A program made the position numbers and the translations under genes. Of a DNA stretch of 64,000 nucleotides, positions 8,195-19,780 are shown piece after piece. A model generated the notes under the pieces. It had not been told where the DNA came from, did not search any database, and saw only the letters and a program-made list of their open reading frames with translations. The DNA is taken from contig OX439050.1 of NCBI GenBank assembly GCA_949317995.1, positions 22,398,061-22,462,060 of the forward strand. The letters run 5' to 3'. The DNA comes from Acholoe squamosa (Eukaryota > Annelida > Polychaeta > Phyllodocida > Polynoidae). The number at the start of each line of letters is the position of its first letter. Position 1 is the stretch's first letter.

Positions 8195-9990
8195 TTACAA
8201 TAAATTTAGAACTTTATATGTATCTTCAGAATTTTTCATACATCCTGACCCACATTCCTGATTACAGTATGTGCACATAGAGTTGACAGGTTTCTTTCCT
8301 TTATATCTTCTTGACAGGCTGTCAAGTGTACAGTTATTGTCAGTTTGGAGTTTAGCAATAATGCTTCTTATTTTTTTAGGTGATTCTGTATGCGTTTGGT
8401 ATTCACGCTCTTCATAAATGTCATTGAGATCATCTTTACACATCCTAATAATTCTACACTTGCCAGTATTCTCTGGGTTATCAATGTACTGGTTATATTT
8501 CTGAATATGTGCATCATTTAATCTTCTCTTTATATTGTTTTTGAGTGAGGACTTTGACCAAACAAAAGGATCGAGCCAGACATTCTTACAACCGATTTTA
8601 AACAGGAGATATTGGATATCTTTAAGCCATTGGTGATTTTCACTCTTCATGGTAGAGGAGGCCTCATTTAGAATAGGGTTTTTCGATCCATGCTCAAGCC
8701 TCAGCCAATGTAGAATGTTCAGTACGATTATTTTGGATTCAATGGGAACACTCACCAAGTGCAAGAGTAGTACTTGCATATTTTTATATACCCAGAGCAA
8801 ACTTGCAACTTTAAGAGTAAAACACTTCTACCGGACAGGCCTTTCTGACACCTTCAGGTTAAGTCCTCAATTATAAGAGTTACCGGTTGCTTTCTGTACG
8901 CAGAAAGTATTTTGAATTTATCACAGATATTGGTTAGAGTCACATAATCTACCTGTGTTAAATACCTGTCCAAAAAGAAAGAAAGGACTTAATGTCCGAG
9001 AACCCTTGAATGTCTGAGCCCCTCGATGGTCCCCGGACGTAAAACTAAACAAACAAACCTGTGTTTTCTTATAGAATCTACAAGATAATATGTTTATAAC
9101 CTCGACACTTAACAGTTTAAAGATTGTAAACAGATCTCTTTTTGACTTTACCTCTGATCCACTTATAGACATAGAACAGTTACTAGATGGCATACCCCAT
9201 ACTGGGCATCCAAATAAGAGGATAGGGTCGATCTGCTTGTCAAACAGTGACATAAACAATTTGGTGGATACATTATGTGATGTACTCAAAGCTTGTCTAA
9301 TAGAGAATAGTGCACGCTTTGCCTTTAAAATCCTTTCTGATTTCATTTTCTTTAGACTCCCATCCCTAGATAGACGTAAACCTAAATATCTATATGAGGA
9401 CACACATTCTAGTAAATTATCTTGAAAGAAGATTTGTGTTGACATCTCCGTTGCTTGAGACATGACCATAATTTTTGTTTTCTTTGTATTAACTGAGAGT
9501 TTCCACATCTGGCAGTATCTGTCAAGCCTGTTCAGGCTCTCCTGAAGGCCAGCTTCTGATCTGGAGATCAGGACTGAGTCATCTGCCCATGAGAGTGAAT
9601 TCAAAGATAAATCACCAAGATCAACGGGGTCACAGTTTTTGTGGAACATTTTGTGGAGGTCATTCTGAAATAGGTTTGATAGAATAGGGCTAAGATTACA
9701 TCCTTGTTTTACACCTGTTGTTGATATGAAGCTCTCAGTTATGCCACAGTCAGTTTTTATAGCATACTTGTTCTGGTCATGGGCTGATCTAATGACTCGC
9801 TATGAGTTACCTGATATTCCTGCCTTTAGAAGTTTGTAGAAAGGCTTGGTCTGTCTATTGAGTCAAAGAATTTACAAAAATTTCAACAAAGGCTTTGTAC
9901 AGCCTACCCTGCTGATTTTTAACATATTTGTTGAATAGAGTGTTAAGAATCATAATATTATCAAAGCTTTCCCTCGCATTTTGTATTGAT
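8195..9990 (-). pseudogene. LINE retrotransposon copy 1: RT and C-terminal region, 5'-truncated and decayed
   Basis: Reading the minus strand from about 9990: RT motifs GRLYKAF, FFDSID (catalytic Asp region, frameshifted near 9840), TGVKQGCNLSPIL (9650-9720), LSWADDSVLIS (the xxDD box, in the 9649-8921 frame), NTKKTKIMVM and YRYLGLRLS. A foreign-looking patch around 8945-9060 interrupts the frame. The C-terminal part resumes at 8800-8195 with RSIIAKLQTDNN and a CTYC cysteine pair. The layout fits a jockey/CR1-like non-LTR element; the exact clade is not certain. The 5' truncation at about 9990, where it abuts the tail of a second copy, is typical of LINE insertion. At least two frameshifts make it dead. 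Confidence 0.8.
8945..9060. other. Possible small insertion within LINE copy 1
   Basis: The LINE frame breaks here at sequence containing AAGAAAGGACTTAATGTCC and GGTCCCCGGACG. A similar string (AAAGAAAGGACTAATGTCC) occurs at 17895-17915 beside the 46-bp minisatellite, so this looks like a dispersed short repeat. Confidence 0.35.
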
Positions 9991-10305
9991 GGTACAGAGC
10001 AAAATAATACAATATGTTTCGCATCCTGAGTTGTATTACATTGTGAACAGATAGGATCCATTTGTTTCTTCCCTTTATAGCTTCTTGATAAACTATCACA
10101 GATACAGTTGGTATCAATGCGTAATTTATTGATATAGCTTCTAATGGTTGGTGAGTGTATGTGACTCAGATACTCACTTTCTTCATATGGCTCATTTAGA
10201 TCATCCTAACAAGTCTTAAGAACACCGTACCTCGCAGCATGCTTTTCATCATTGATGTATTGGTTGTACTTTTCAATATGTAGATCATTGAGTCTCCTTT
10301 TTATT
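9990..10305 (-). pseudogene. LINE copy 2, C-terminal fragment with zinc-knuckle motif
   Basis: The minus-strand frame from 10061 encodes CSQCNTTQDAKHIVLFC, a C-x2-C...H...C motif typical of the end of jockey/CR1-type ORF2 proteins. 10080-10305 matches 8290-8530 of copy 1 at the nucleotide level. The frame then runs into the truncated start of copy 1, fusing the two. The upstream part continues beyond an insertion at 12138. Confidence 0.7.
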
Positions 10306-12137
10306 AGACCCGAGGTTCGACCTCGGGTCTACTTCTACTGTACACCTTTTCGCCGGAGGTTTTTGCGGAAAGGGGTAATGTGCACCATAAATTGACCATT
10401 GTGATTTGCTTTGGAGTGAGCGTTAAATTGGCAATGGTATTTATTGTATACACGTTGATGTTAAATTGACCATTGCAAAGTACTATGGATTAACTTGGAA
10501 ATTGCAGTGGTATATTATGCATATTACTATGGAAAAGAAATTGTAAATCGTATAGGTATTGTATAGTGTTGGTCGATTTATGGTAGGTCTACCCATAGTC
10601 AGCAGCAAAACATTATGTCAGTGGTAGACACTGGACGCGGTTTGGGGCTAGTACATACGCCGTGAGTAACACAGCCCAATGCCTCTTTGATAGCCTGTAT
10701 ATAGCAGACACTGGACACGGTTTTGCAGGATGTGCAAGGGGTGCAGCCATTTCTTGAGCTGGTTTCCAGCATGCTACACTGTAAAAAAATGTGTGTTGAA
10801 CTTACAGTGTCTAGCTTCTCTCACCACCACCCTCTCCCTACACTGTAAAAAATGTTTGTTGAACTTACAGTGTCTAACTTCTCTCACCAACACCCCCTCC
10901 CCACACTGTAAAAAATGTGTGTTGAACTTACACTGTCATGCTTCTCTCAACCATCACCCCCTCCCTACACTGTTAAAAGAAGTGTGTTGAACTTACACAT
11001 GCTACTCTCCTGGTGGTGCACATATGCGCGGGCACTGACACTTTCCTCTGTGAAATTGTGTAATGTATTTCTCGCCATGAATATGACCTTAGCTGTCGAA
11101 ATGGTTTTAAACAACGATTACTCACTCACTCATGCTACTCTCCACCACCAACCTTTCTACACTGTTAACAGAAGTGTGTTGAACTTACACTGTCATGCTT
11201 CTCTCCACCCCCACCCTCCCTACACTGTAAAAAATGTGTGTTGAACTTACAGTGTCTAGCTTCTGTCACCACCACCCTCTCCCTATACTGTAAAAAAATA
11301 TGTGTTAAACTGACAGTGTCTAGCTTCTCTCAGCCACCACCCCCTTCCCACACTGTAGAAAAAGTGTGTTGAACTCACACTGTCCTGCTTCTTTCCACCA
11401 CCACACTTCCCACACTGTTAAAAGAAGTGTGTTGAACTTACACTGTAATGCTTCTCTCCACCACCACCCTTCCTACACTGTTAAAAGAAGTGTGTTGAAC
11501 TTACAGTGTCTAACTTCTCTAACCACCACCCCCTTCCCACACTGTAGAAAAAGTGTGTTGAACTCACACTGTCCTGCTTCTTTCCACCACCACACTTCCC
11601 ACACTGTTAAAAGAAGTGTGTTGAACTTACAATGTAATGCTTCTCTCCACCACCACCTTCTCCCTACCCTGTAAAAAATGTGTGTTGAACTTACAGTGTC
11701 TGGCTTCTCTCACCACCACCCTCTCCCTACACTGCATGTTTGTTGAACTTACAGTGTCTAACTTCTCTCACCACCACCCTCTCCCTACACTGTAAAAAAT
11801 GTGTGTTGAACTTAGAGTGTCTAGCTTCTCTCACCACCACCCTCTCCCTACACTGTTAAAAGAAGTGTGTAGAACTTACACTGTCATGCTCCTCTCCACC
11901 ACCACCATTCCTACACTGTAAAAAAGGTGTGTTAAACTTACACTGTCATGCTTCTTTCCACCACCACCCTTCCTACACTGTAAAAATGTGTGTTAAACTT
12001 ACAATGTCTAGTTCCTCTCCACCACTATGACCCCGCCATCCCTACACTAAAAAATGTGTGCTGTTCGTCAATATCTGAACGAATATTGAAAATTGAATTG
12101 AAAATAACATTGAAAATTGCATTAAGAAGTCGGGTCT
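10306..12137. mobile_element. Unclassified 1.8-kb insertion splitting LINE copy 2
   Basis: The LINE homology stops at about 10305 and resumes at about 12140, so the interval is an insertion. Its left end is a palindrome at 10306-10330 (AGACCCGAGG, 5-nt loop, CCTCGGGTCT). Its right end is AGTCGGGTCT, giving short inverted termini. Most of the body is the hairpin minisatellite. It codes for nothing. No clear target duplication is seen, and the class is unknown. Confidence 0.6.
10770..12060. repeat. Hairpin minisatellite, about 19 units of 61-66 bp
   Basis: Each unit carries ACACTGTAA, then about 16 nt including GTGTGTTGAA, then TTACAGTGT. This is a 9-bp inverted repeat able to form a hairpin. 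CTTCTCTCACCACCACCCTC follows as spacer. Some units have TTAAAAGAAG in the loop or a mutated stem. Open frames across it (10730-11674, + strand) are by-products of the repeat. Confidence 0.9.
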
Positions 12138-12350
12138 TTTAGGTCTTAGACCTAACCTGCTCCATCTTGAGGGACATAAGGGAGTACTTAGACCATGCAT
12201 AGGGGTTGAGCCAGACCTTACAACCAATCTCACATAACAGGTACTGTAGATCTTTTAGCCATTGGTGTTTATCATTCTTCATTTTGGAGAAAGCCTCTTT
12301 CAGAATAGGTTTTGTTGTACCTTGTTCTAGTCTTAACCAAAAAAAAAAAG
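12138..12350 (-). pseudogene. LINE copy 2, internal fragment
   Basis: Minus-strand sequence matching 8540-8710 of copy 1: shared GAGCCAGAC, TTTTAGCCATTGGTG, TCATTCTTCAT and CAGAATAGG strings. It continues the interrupted LINE copy upstream of the insertion. An A-run lies at 12340-12351. Confidence 0.65.
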
Positions 12351-12351
12351 A

Positions 12352-12962
12352 ATATTAAGTAAAGTTATTTTGGGTTTGGGCTACTGTGCCATGGACATGT
12401 CCATTTCTTAAAATCGACATGGGACATGGGGACCCCCCATCAAAGTCCCCACTGATGCATGCATATACAGACTCCCATCACCATACCTTTAGCACTGACC
12501 CTAAACATGCATCATCCTTCCACACAACAGCATGCAGTGTTGAAGCCATGAACAAACACTTCTTCGAAGCAGACATCTGCAGGGAGGGACAGTTTTGACA
12601 TGTTATTCGTGACAGGCCTGACTGCTGTCTAGCAACCCAAAGAGATGAAATAAAATATGTATGTAGACCTACAGACAAACGTGATATACCTATGTATACA
12701 CTCAACGTTATTTGTGAAGATGAGTTAGTACCTATAAATAGATGTGTGCTCATGTATACATGTTCGATTTTACAATCCATTCCATGTTACAACCAGGCGT
12801 CATACGGTGCATCAACCTGCATACAATCAGCCTACCTGAATGTGGTGAAACTCTCAAGTCAGCACTTTTACTATGTTATAACTCTTTGGATCAGATAAAG
12901 TTCCATTTCAGAACTTTTGGTAAAATGAAGTTACCATTCTGAGGTAATGATTGGTGATATAC
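12352..12962. other. Non-coding stretch with a short dispersed repeat
   Basis: 12385-12430 (GGACATGTCCATTTCTTAAA, ATCGACATGGGACATG) matches the flank repeat beside the DIRS right end (6180-6260 and 6225-6270). Otherwise nothing is recognised; short ORFs on both strands have no support. Confidence 0.4.
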
Positions 12963-14119
12963 TAGGGTAGGTTAACCTAAAACAACCACATACCTTGAGT
13001 TGACCACCTGCCACCTTGTTCTCACTATTACATCGACTGTATGGGGCTGTACCTCTACTATTCCTGAAATAGAGTTGTTATAGTATCCCATGGACTGGCC
13101 ACCTATGATATGTTGAGTAGTTATCATTGTATAAAAATACACCAAAGTACCCATTTTTGACTGGTTTTTATCATGGCCAACTGGCCATTTCTTCAGAAAT
13201 CTTTAACTTTGGTTGCAGATTCTGAACATTGAGATTGTTCACATGTACCAAATATTGATTCTAGACATAGATATACATCATAAGTAAATGATGACATAAA
13301 CAAATGTTCAGGAATGTTAAATACTTTCAGTTTAGGACTCGTTTTCCCAGGCATGCCAATTTCACCTTGAAATGACCACCATTTCACCTTGAGTCGACCA
13401 CCACTCACAGAGAGAGCTATGCCTTTAATTGAGAAGAAACCACTGATTATGTAGGATTACATCAAAAGATTCATATCCATAATATCTTGGGACATTGCAT
13501 TCTCTAGATGATATCTCTATGCATGGGTTTCAGACTTTGCTGTTTTCCTATTATGAGTAGTATGCAAAGGAACCATATGACATCAAGAACATAAATGCTA
13601 AGTCAAGCAAAATGTTACTGTGGTGGATATTGATAGATAATCGTAAAATAAAGCCTTTGTAATGCAGGGCTTGGATTATTACCTCTAATTGGATGGGAAA
13701 GGCAATTATGATGAACATAATCTTTACTGAAATATCCCTTCCAATTTAGCTGCTGCAAAACATACATTTTCATTACAATACAGCACCATCAACAGTAACA
13801 TATTGTATATTTATGTAAGAAACTTATTCTTTTTTGAAATTATGGCTTAATGAAAATGGCCCCATTCAAAGGCTGTGTATCAAGTGGTCGTCTCAAGGTG
13901 CAAAGTGGTCATCTCAATGTGAAAATGAACTAAATGGAATGTTCTTAGTAAGGATGATAAACTAGATATATATCATACACATGGGTTCTCAAGATATAGC
14001 AGGTAAAAAAGCCCTAAACAATTATCTTTCATTCAGTGCCTTTTGGAAGTCTGAGGTATTACCCACTACAAATCCCTCATTGAAGGCCTGCACAGTCCTC
14101 TTTAGGTTAATCTACCCTA
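12963..14119. mobile_element. Non-autonomous DNA transposon with 19-bp TIR and TA flanks
   Basis: Left TIR TAGGGTAGGTTAACCTAAA (12963-12981). The right TIR is its inverse complement with one mismatch (14101-14119). If the outer TA is the duplicated target, the ends are GGGTAG...CTACCC, as in TA-inserting families. Subterminal motifs of the type CCTTGAGTTGACCACC recur at 12995 and 13390 and in inverted form near 13885. No transposase ORF is present. Confidence 0.7.
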
Positions 14120-15340
14120 CATATCATTCAGACTTCTCTTGAAAAAAATATCACCCCTTATTCAAACAGCTACACCCTAATTTTAATCTAAGTATGCACA
14201 GCCAACGATGATTTTCAACATACTAGTTTTATAGGAGAGTGAATAGATTGGGGTCCTCTCATTGGCTAATAATTAAACCTGCTAAGTCCGTATACTATAC
14301 TGACATACTTAACTACAGAAATGAATCAGAGTTTGAGAACCAGGCATATGGCAAATGCTAGACTGGGATGAGACTATTAGAGTCAGTAATTAGTAAAAGC
14401 CAAAAACTAAGATGTCTGCAGTACGACTTTGATTTAATGATTCACGTCTTGGTGGGTGGTAGCGTCATCCTTTGACAAACCGAGTTGCTAGTTGGAATAG
14501 TGTAAATCTTAATTAGTTTAATTAAGAAGTATGACTACAAAGTCAGATTGAAGGAAATGTGCGAGGTGATATTCCTTTTACTTCATATTCTTAAATCTTT
14601 ATGGCTTAAGTGCTTAATGTATCGCACTCAATAGTCTTTATGATGTATGAATTGCTCCCCTGGCCCTGCATTCATGCATTATCCTGTCCCTGTGGTGTTA
14701 GTGCTTGCAGTGCAGAAAGAGTTGGCATGATGCTTAATGGCCCTAGATTCAGCATAATTTATGGATATAGCTCTGGCGAGTTACTCGCTGCAAGCATCGT
14801 GGTGACAAAAAAAACATGAACCTCGAGGCATCATGCCGCCCTTAAAATGTTAAGGCCTGTGCATATGCCACATACATTGCAAATTGTCTAAAGAATAATT
14901 GTTACATATGCCAACAAAGTATTTGAATAAGGTCTGACTCCGACGTCTTTCTCCCAGTGATCACTAAAACTAGTTCAATGTTGATTTAACATTGAAAGGT
15001 GATGGATCAACATTGATCGAACAGTTGCCAATATTGATCTGTGATTGTATTCACATTGGTATAACACTGTCAGGTTTAATCAGTCATGGGTTTGCTAATT
15101 TTTAAACTGCACCAGCCTTCAGGATTTAAACATTTCTATGCATGTCATAGATTTATATAAAAAGTAAATCATGCACTTTTTCACCAAAGAGGGCTGGTCT
15201 CTCCGCCTCCCCTATCCCCAATGTTAATAAAAGTGACTACACATGTATACCCTTAGTCGGACAATTTGTCAGTGCAATGAACCGAATGGAACACCTGCTT
15301 TAGAGCCTGTATCAATAAAACCAGAATCACGCAGGTATTT
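14120..15340. other. Non-coding stretch with a decayed palindromic MITE
   Basis: 14660-14860 has pieces of the TTAA-type palindromic family (CCTGCATTCATGCAT, GGCGAGTTACTCGC, GGCATCATGCCGCCC). 14975-15060 has a locally repeated AACATTGA motif. No gene is seen. Confidence 0.4.
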
Positions 15341-15359
15341 TTGTAGCCCATGACAGACG

Positions 15360-15500
15360 CTAGGGTAATGTAAACATGACGTGACGTGACTGTGACGTCA
15401 CATGGACGCTGTGCGTGCGGGCGTCCATCGTAAAGGCTACAGTATGATGTCCCCCGGGTACCAGCGGTTCTACATTGTCTAATGGTAAGCTATTCAAGCA
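15360..15500 (+). promoter_or_regulatory. CpG-rich patch with CRE-like TGACGTCA
   Basis: A short CpG-rich island in AT-rich DNA: GACGTGACGTGACTGTGACGTCACA at 15378-15403 includes a perfect TGACGTCA palindrome. A donor-like ATGGTAAGCT follows at 15481. It could be a promoter or first exon of a host gene, but no exon downstream can be supported. Confidence 0.25.
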
Positions 15501-16157
15501 ACAGGCTTGGCTGTCTGTCTGTAAGGTCTAGATCACCATGATCATTTTGTTTAAGATTTTAGGTAATATGTGGAATTTTATTCCCTTTTATAGGTATTTC
15601 CTATTGTAAATTGAGAAAATTAGGAGGGTTTCCTAATTTTTGGGGATCAGTGAATGGCATCACTGAGAGTGAGACTTCTTGCAGTGAAACACAGTCATCT
15701 TAGTCATCCATGCAAATTAAAATGATAGCTAACGACCCCTGCAGAATGAAAACAGAATAACCATGTTATAGCAGCAAAATGAGTCCTTAATCTATAGGGC
15801 TGCATCCACTGCGACGAATGGACCATCCATCTCCCTTCATCCGTTTTTTCCTCCATAGAAATCAATGATGAAATGGATGAAACCCTTTATAATAACAAAG
15901 AATTAAAGCTGTCACAAGTAATTGCCAGTCCAGCCCCTCTTATTGTTGGCTCCCTGTGAATCCAATGCATGGGCCCGGTACATGTATCATCAATAAAGGA
16001 TTTCTTCGTATCATCAGGACCCATATCTAGTTGTTGAGAAGTGCAGCTAGTATCTGTGCCTGGGATAAAGAGTGTACTTAACGTAATGTCTCCATGCTGC
16101 CGGAGCCTTGTTAGGGGCATTAGTGAGTGACTTAGCGAGCTGTATGCAGATCCATAC
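15501..16157. other. Non-coding stretch, nothing identified
   Basis: A minus-strand frame at 15887-16159 is open but has no recognisable motif. No repeat longer than a few tens of bases is seen. Confidence 0.4.
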
Positions 16158-17990
16158 ATGTATCTATCGTACTGGCTCCATATGGCTGTTGTAGGCCTCA
16201 GATATCCTGTTTACAAGCTCTGTATGGCTGGTAAAACCCTCAAATATGTGTACCAGCTCTGTCTCACTATTGTAGACTTGTGTATGCCCTCTGTTGTACC
16301 AGCTCTGTCTGACTGCTGTAGACTTGTGTATGCCCCATGTTGTACCAGCTCTGTCTGACTGTTGTAGACTTGTGTATGCCCCATGTTGTACCAGCTCATG
16401 TCCTACCAGCTCTATATGGCTGTTGTAGACCTGTGTATGCCCCATGTTGTACCAGCTCCATATGGCTGTTGTAGACTCGTTTATGCCCCTCACTGTACCA
16501 GCTCATGTTGTACCAGCTCTATATGTCAGTTATAGACCTGTGTATGCCCCATGTTGTTCCAGCTCCATATGGCTGTTGTAGACCTGTGTATGCCCCATAT
16601 TGTACCAGCTCATGTTGTACCAGCTCTATATGGCCGTTGTAGACCTGTGTATGCCCCATGTTGTACCAGCACCATATGGATTTTGTAGACCTGTGTATGC
16701 CCCATGTTGTACCAGCTGTATATGGATTTTGTAGACCTGTGTATGCCCCATGTTGTACCAGCTCTATATGGCTGTTGTAGACCTGTGTATGCCCCATGTT
16801 GTACCAGCTCTATATGGCTGTTGTAGACCTGTGTATGCCCCATGTTGTACCAGTATTATATGGCCGTTGTAGACCTGTGTATGTCCCATGTTGTACCAGC
16901 TGTATATGGCCGCTGTAGACCTGTGTATGCCCCATGTTGTACCAGCTCTATATGGCTGTTGTAGACCTGTGTATGCCCCATGTTGTACCAGTATTATATG
17001 GCTGTTGTAGACCTGTGTATGCCCCATGTTGTACCAGCTGTATATAGCTGTTGTAGACCTGTGTATGCCCCATGTTGTACCAGTATTATATGGCCGTTGT
17101 AGACCTGTGTATGTCCCATGTTGTACCAGCTGTATATGGCTGTTGTAGACCTGTGTATGCCCCGTGTTGTACCAGTATTATATGGCCATTGTAGACCTGT
17201 GTATGCCCCATGTTGTACCAGCTGTATATGGCCGTTGTAGACCTGTGTATGTCCCATGTTGTACCAGCTGTATATGGCTGTTGTAGACCTGTGTATGCCC
17301 CATGTTGTACCAGTATTATATGGCCGTTGTAGACCTGTGTATGTCCCATGTTGTACCAGCTGTATATGGCTGTTGTAGACCTGTGTATGCCCCATGTTGT
17401 ACCAGTATTATATGGCCGTTGTAGACCTGTGTATGTCCCATGTTGTACCAGCTGTATATGGCCGTTGTAGACCTGTGTATGTCCCATGTTGTACCAGCTG
17501 TATATGGCTGTTGTAGACCTGTGTATGCCCCATGTTGTACCAGCTGTATATGGCCGCTGTAGACCTGTGTATGCCCCATGTTGTACCAGCTGTATATGGC
17601 CATTGTAGACCTGTGTATGCCCCATGTTGTACCAGCTGTATATGGCTGCTGTAGACCTGTGTATGCCCCATGTTGTACCAGCTCCATTTGGCTGTTGTAG
17701 ACCTGTGTATGCCCCATGTTGTACCAGCTCTATATGGCTGTTGTAGACCTGTGTATGCCCCATGTTGTACCAGTATTATATGGCCGTTGTAGACCTGTGT
17801 ATGCCCCATGTTGTACCAGCTCCATAGGGCTGTTGTAGACCTGTGTATGCCCCATGTTGTACCAGTATTATAATTATATAGCTGGTGTAACTGAGAAAAG
17901 AAAGGACTAATGTCCAAGAACAACAGTCCCTTGCTGGACCTGTGTATGTCCCATGTTGTACCAAGTCTATATGGCTGTTGTAGACATGTG
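16158..17990. repeat. 46-bp minisatellite, about 38 units
   Basis: Unit: TTGTAGACCTGTGTATGCCC, CATGTTGTACCAGC, then a variable TCTATATGGCTG-like segment. Variants (GTCCC/GCCCC, GTATTATATGG/CTGTATATGG) are ordered into 92- and 138-bp higher-order units: CAGTATTATA recurs at 16851, 16989, 17081, 17173, 17311, 17403, 17771 and 17863, all multiples of 46 apart. The minus strand is open in several frames for up to 225 codons because the unit lacks stops. These peptides (repeated MGHTQVYN, WGIHRST) are not supported as proteins. Confidence 0.95.
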
Positions 17991-18425
17991 TATTATATGA
18001 TATACCTCATGTCGTTGCCTCGGTGCAACAAGGTCACATCATCTGCATTTTTCAATTTTTGCAGGAGAGGCAAAAGAAGTGTTACAATTACTGAAGCACA
18101 CAGTTGACACAACCTTATTGCACTGGGGCTTTTGGACACAGACATCATAGACAGAGCTTCAGTACTCTTATAGTATGAAAATAAGGGCTGATAGATTTTA
18201 ACCAGAAGAAAACTCAACTTTGTCTAAATGTCATTAACGACCTTGTTGCATTGAGGAGACGTATGTACCAATACTGAATCTCAATGTAAGAAAAGATATT
18301 TAATAAAATTAAACTAACTGGACTCAAGTTTTCTGGGTTGCATTGGTCACTGGCATTGGTCATAACTTTGAATTGCAGAAAAGCAAGACCCTTAAGTCTT
18401 AGACTGGTGCCAGTCAAACCACCCC
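17991..18425. other. Spacer between two minisatellites
   Basis: Unique-looking AT-rich sequence with no ORF of note. It separates the 46-bp array from the GATGTA-type array. Confidence 0.4.
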
Positions 18426-18429
18426 CCAA

Positions 18430-19780
18430 CCATTTAGCCCCTGGACATAAAGCACCTGGTCAATACTGATGTACTGAGGTACACTGATGTACATTGACTT
18501 ACACTGATGTACAATACTGATGTACTGCTGTAAATCACCATCCTGCTGACATACTGGAGGCGCTGCTGACTTACTGGAACCACTGATGAAGTACCGCATA
18601 CTGGAGGCACTGCTGATGTACTTTAGGCACTGCTGATGAACTGGAGGCACTGATGACATAATAATGATGTATGGTAACGTATGATGACGTACTGGAGGCA
18701 CTGAGGATGTAATAATGACGTATGATGACATACTGGAGGCACTGGTGAAGTACTGGAGGCACTGATGATGTACTGGAGCCACTAATGACGTACTGGAGCC
18801 ACTGATGACGTACTAATGACATATGGTGATGTATGATGACGTACTAGAGACACTGGTGATGTACTAGAGGCACTGATGATGTTTGGTGATGTATGATGAT
18901 GTACTGGAGGCACTGTTGACATACTAGAGATACTGATGATGTATGGTGATGTATGATGACGTACTGATGATGTATGATGACATAATGATGATGTATGGTG
19001 ATGTATGATGATGTATGGTGACGTACTGATGACATATAGATGATGTATGATGATGTATGGTGATGTATGATGACGTACTGATGATGTATGATGACATACT
19101 GATGATGTATGGTGATGTATGATGATGTATGGTGACGTACTGATGACATATAGATGATGTATGATGATGTATGGTGATGTATGATGACGTACTGATGATG
19201 TATGATGACATACTGATGATGTATGGTGATGTATGATGATGTATGGTGACGTACTGATGACATATAGATGATGTATGATGATGTATGGTGATGTATGATG
19301 ACGTACTGATGATGTATGATGACATACTGATGACATACTGATGATGTATGATGACGTACTGATGATGTATGATGACATACTGATGATGTATGATGATGTA
19401 TGATGATGTATGATGACATACTGATGATGTATGATGATGTACTGATGATGTATGATGACATACTGATGATGTATGATGACATACTGATGACATACTGATG
19501 ATGTATGATGACATACTGATGATGTATGATGATGTGTGGTGACGTACTGGTGACGTATAGATAATGTATGATGATGTACGATGACGTACAGTGACTATGA
19601 TGACGTATGGTGATGTACAGTGATGTACGGTGAGGTGACTTATGATGTTGTACTGTTCCTATATATATATATATGTGAGTAAAACTGAAGTATTGTGAGG
19701 TCCGATGGCGTATGGTGACGTACGATGGTGTATGATGATGTACAATGACATACGGTTTATACTTGTGCGAGTTAAAAAAA
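18430..19780. repeat. GATGTATGATGA-type minisatellite with a 114-bp higher-order unit
   Basis: Built from degenerate 9-12 bp words (GATGATGTATGATGACATAC and relatives). Between about 19031 and 19373 a 114-bp block beginning GACATATAGATGATG is repeated three times (19031, 19145, 19259). The first part (18430-18930) is more diverged and contains TACTGGAGGCACTGATGA words. The minus strand is open for up to 341 codons (Ser/Ile/His/Tyr-rich), which I treat as a by-product of composition. Confidence 0.9.

Noticed and set aside
10730-11674. Plus-strand Cys/His/Leu-rich repeated ORFs (VLNLHC motif)
   Set aside because: Produced by the hairpin minisatellite; the CHC pattern follows the DNA unit and no frame covers the whole array.
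16994-17923. Minus-strand ORFs of 133-225 codons with repeated MGHTQVYN / WGIHRST peptides
   Set aside because: They are translations of the 46-bp minisatellite in several overlapping frames; none starts outside the array or has a domain.
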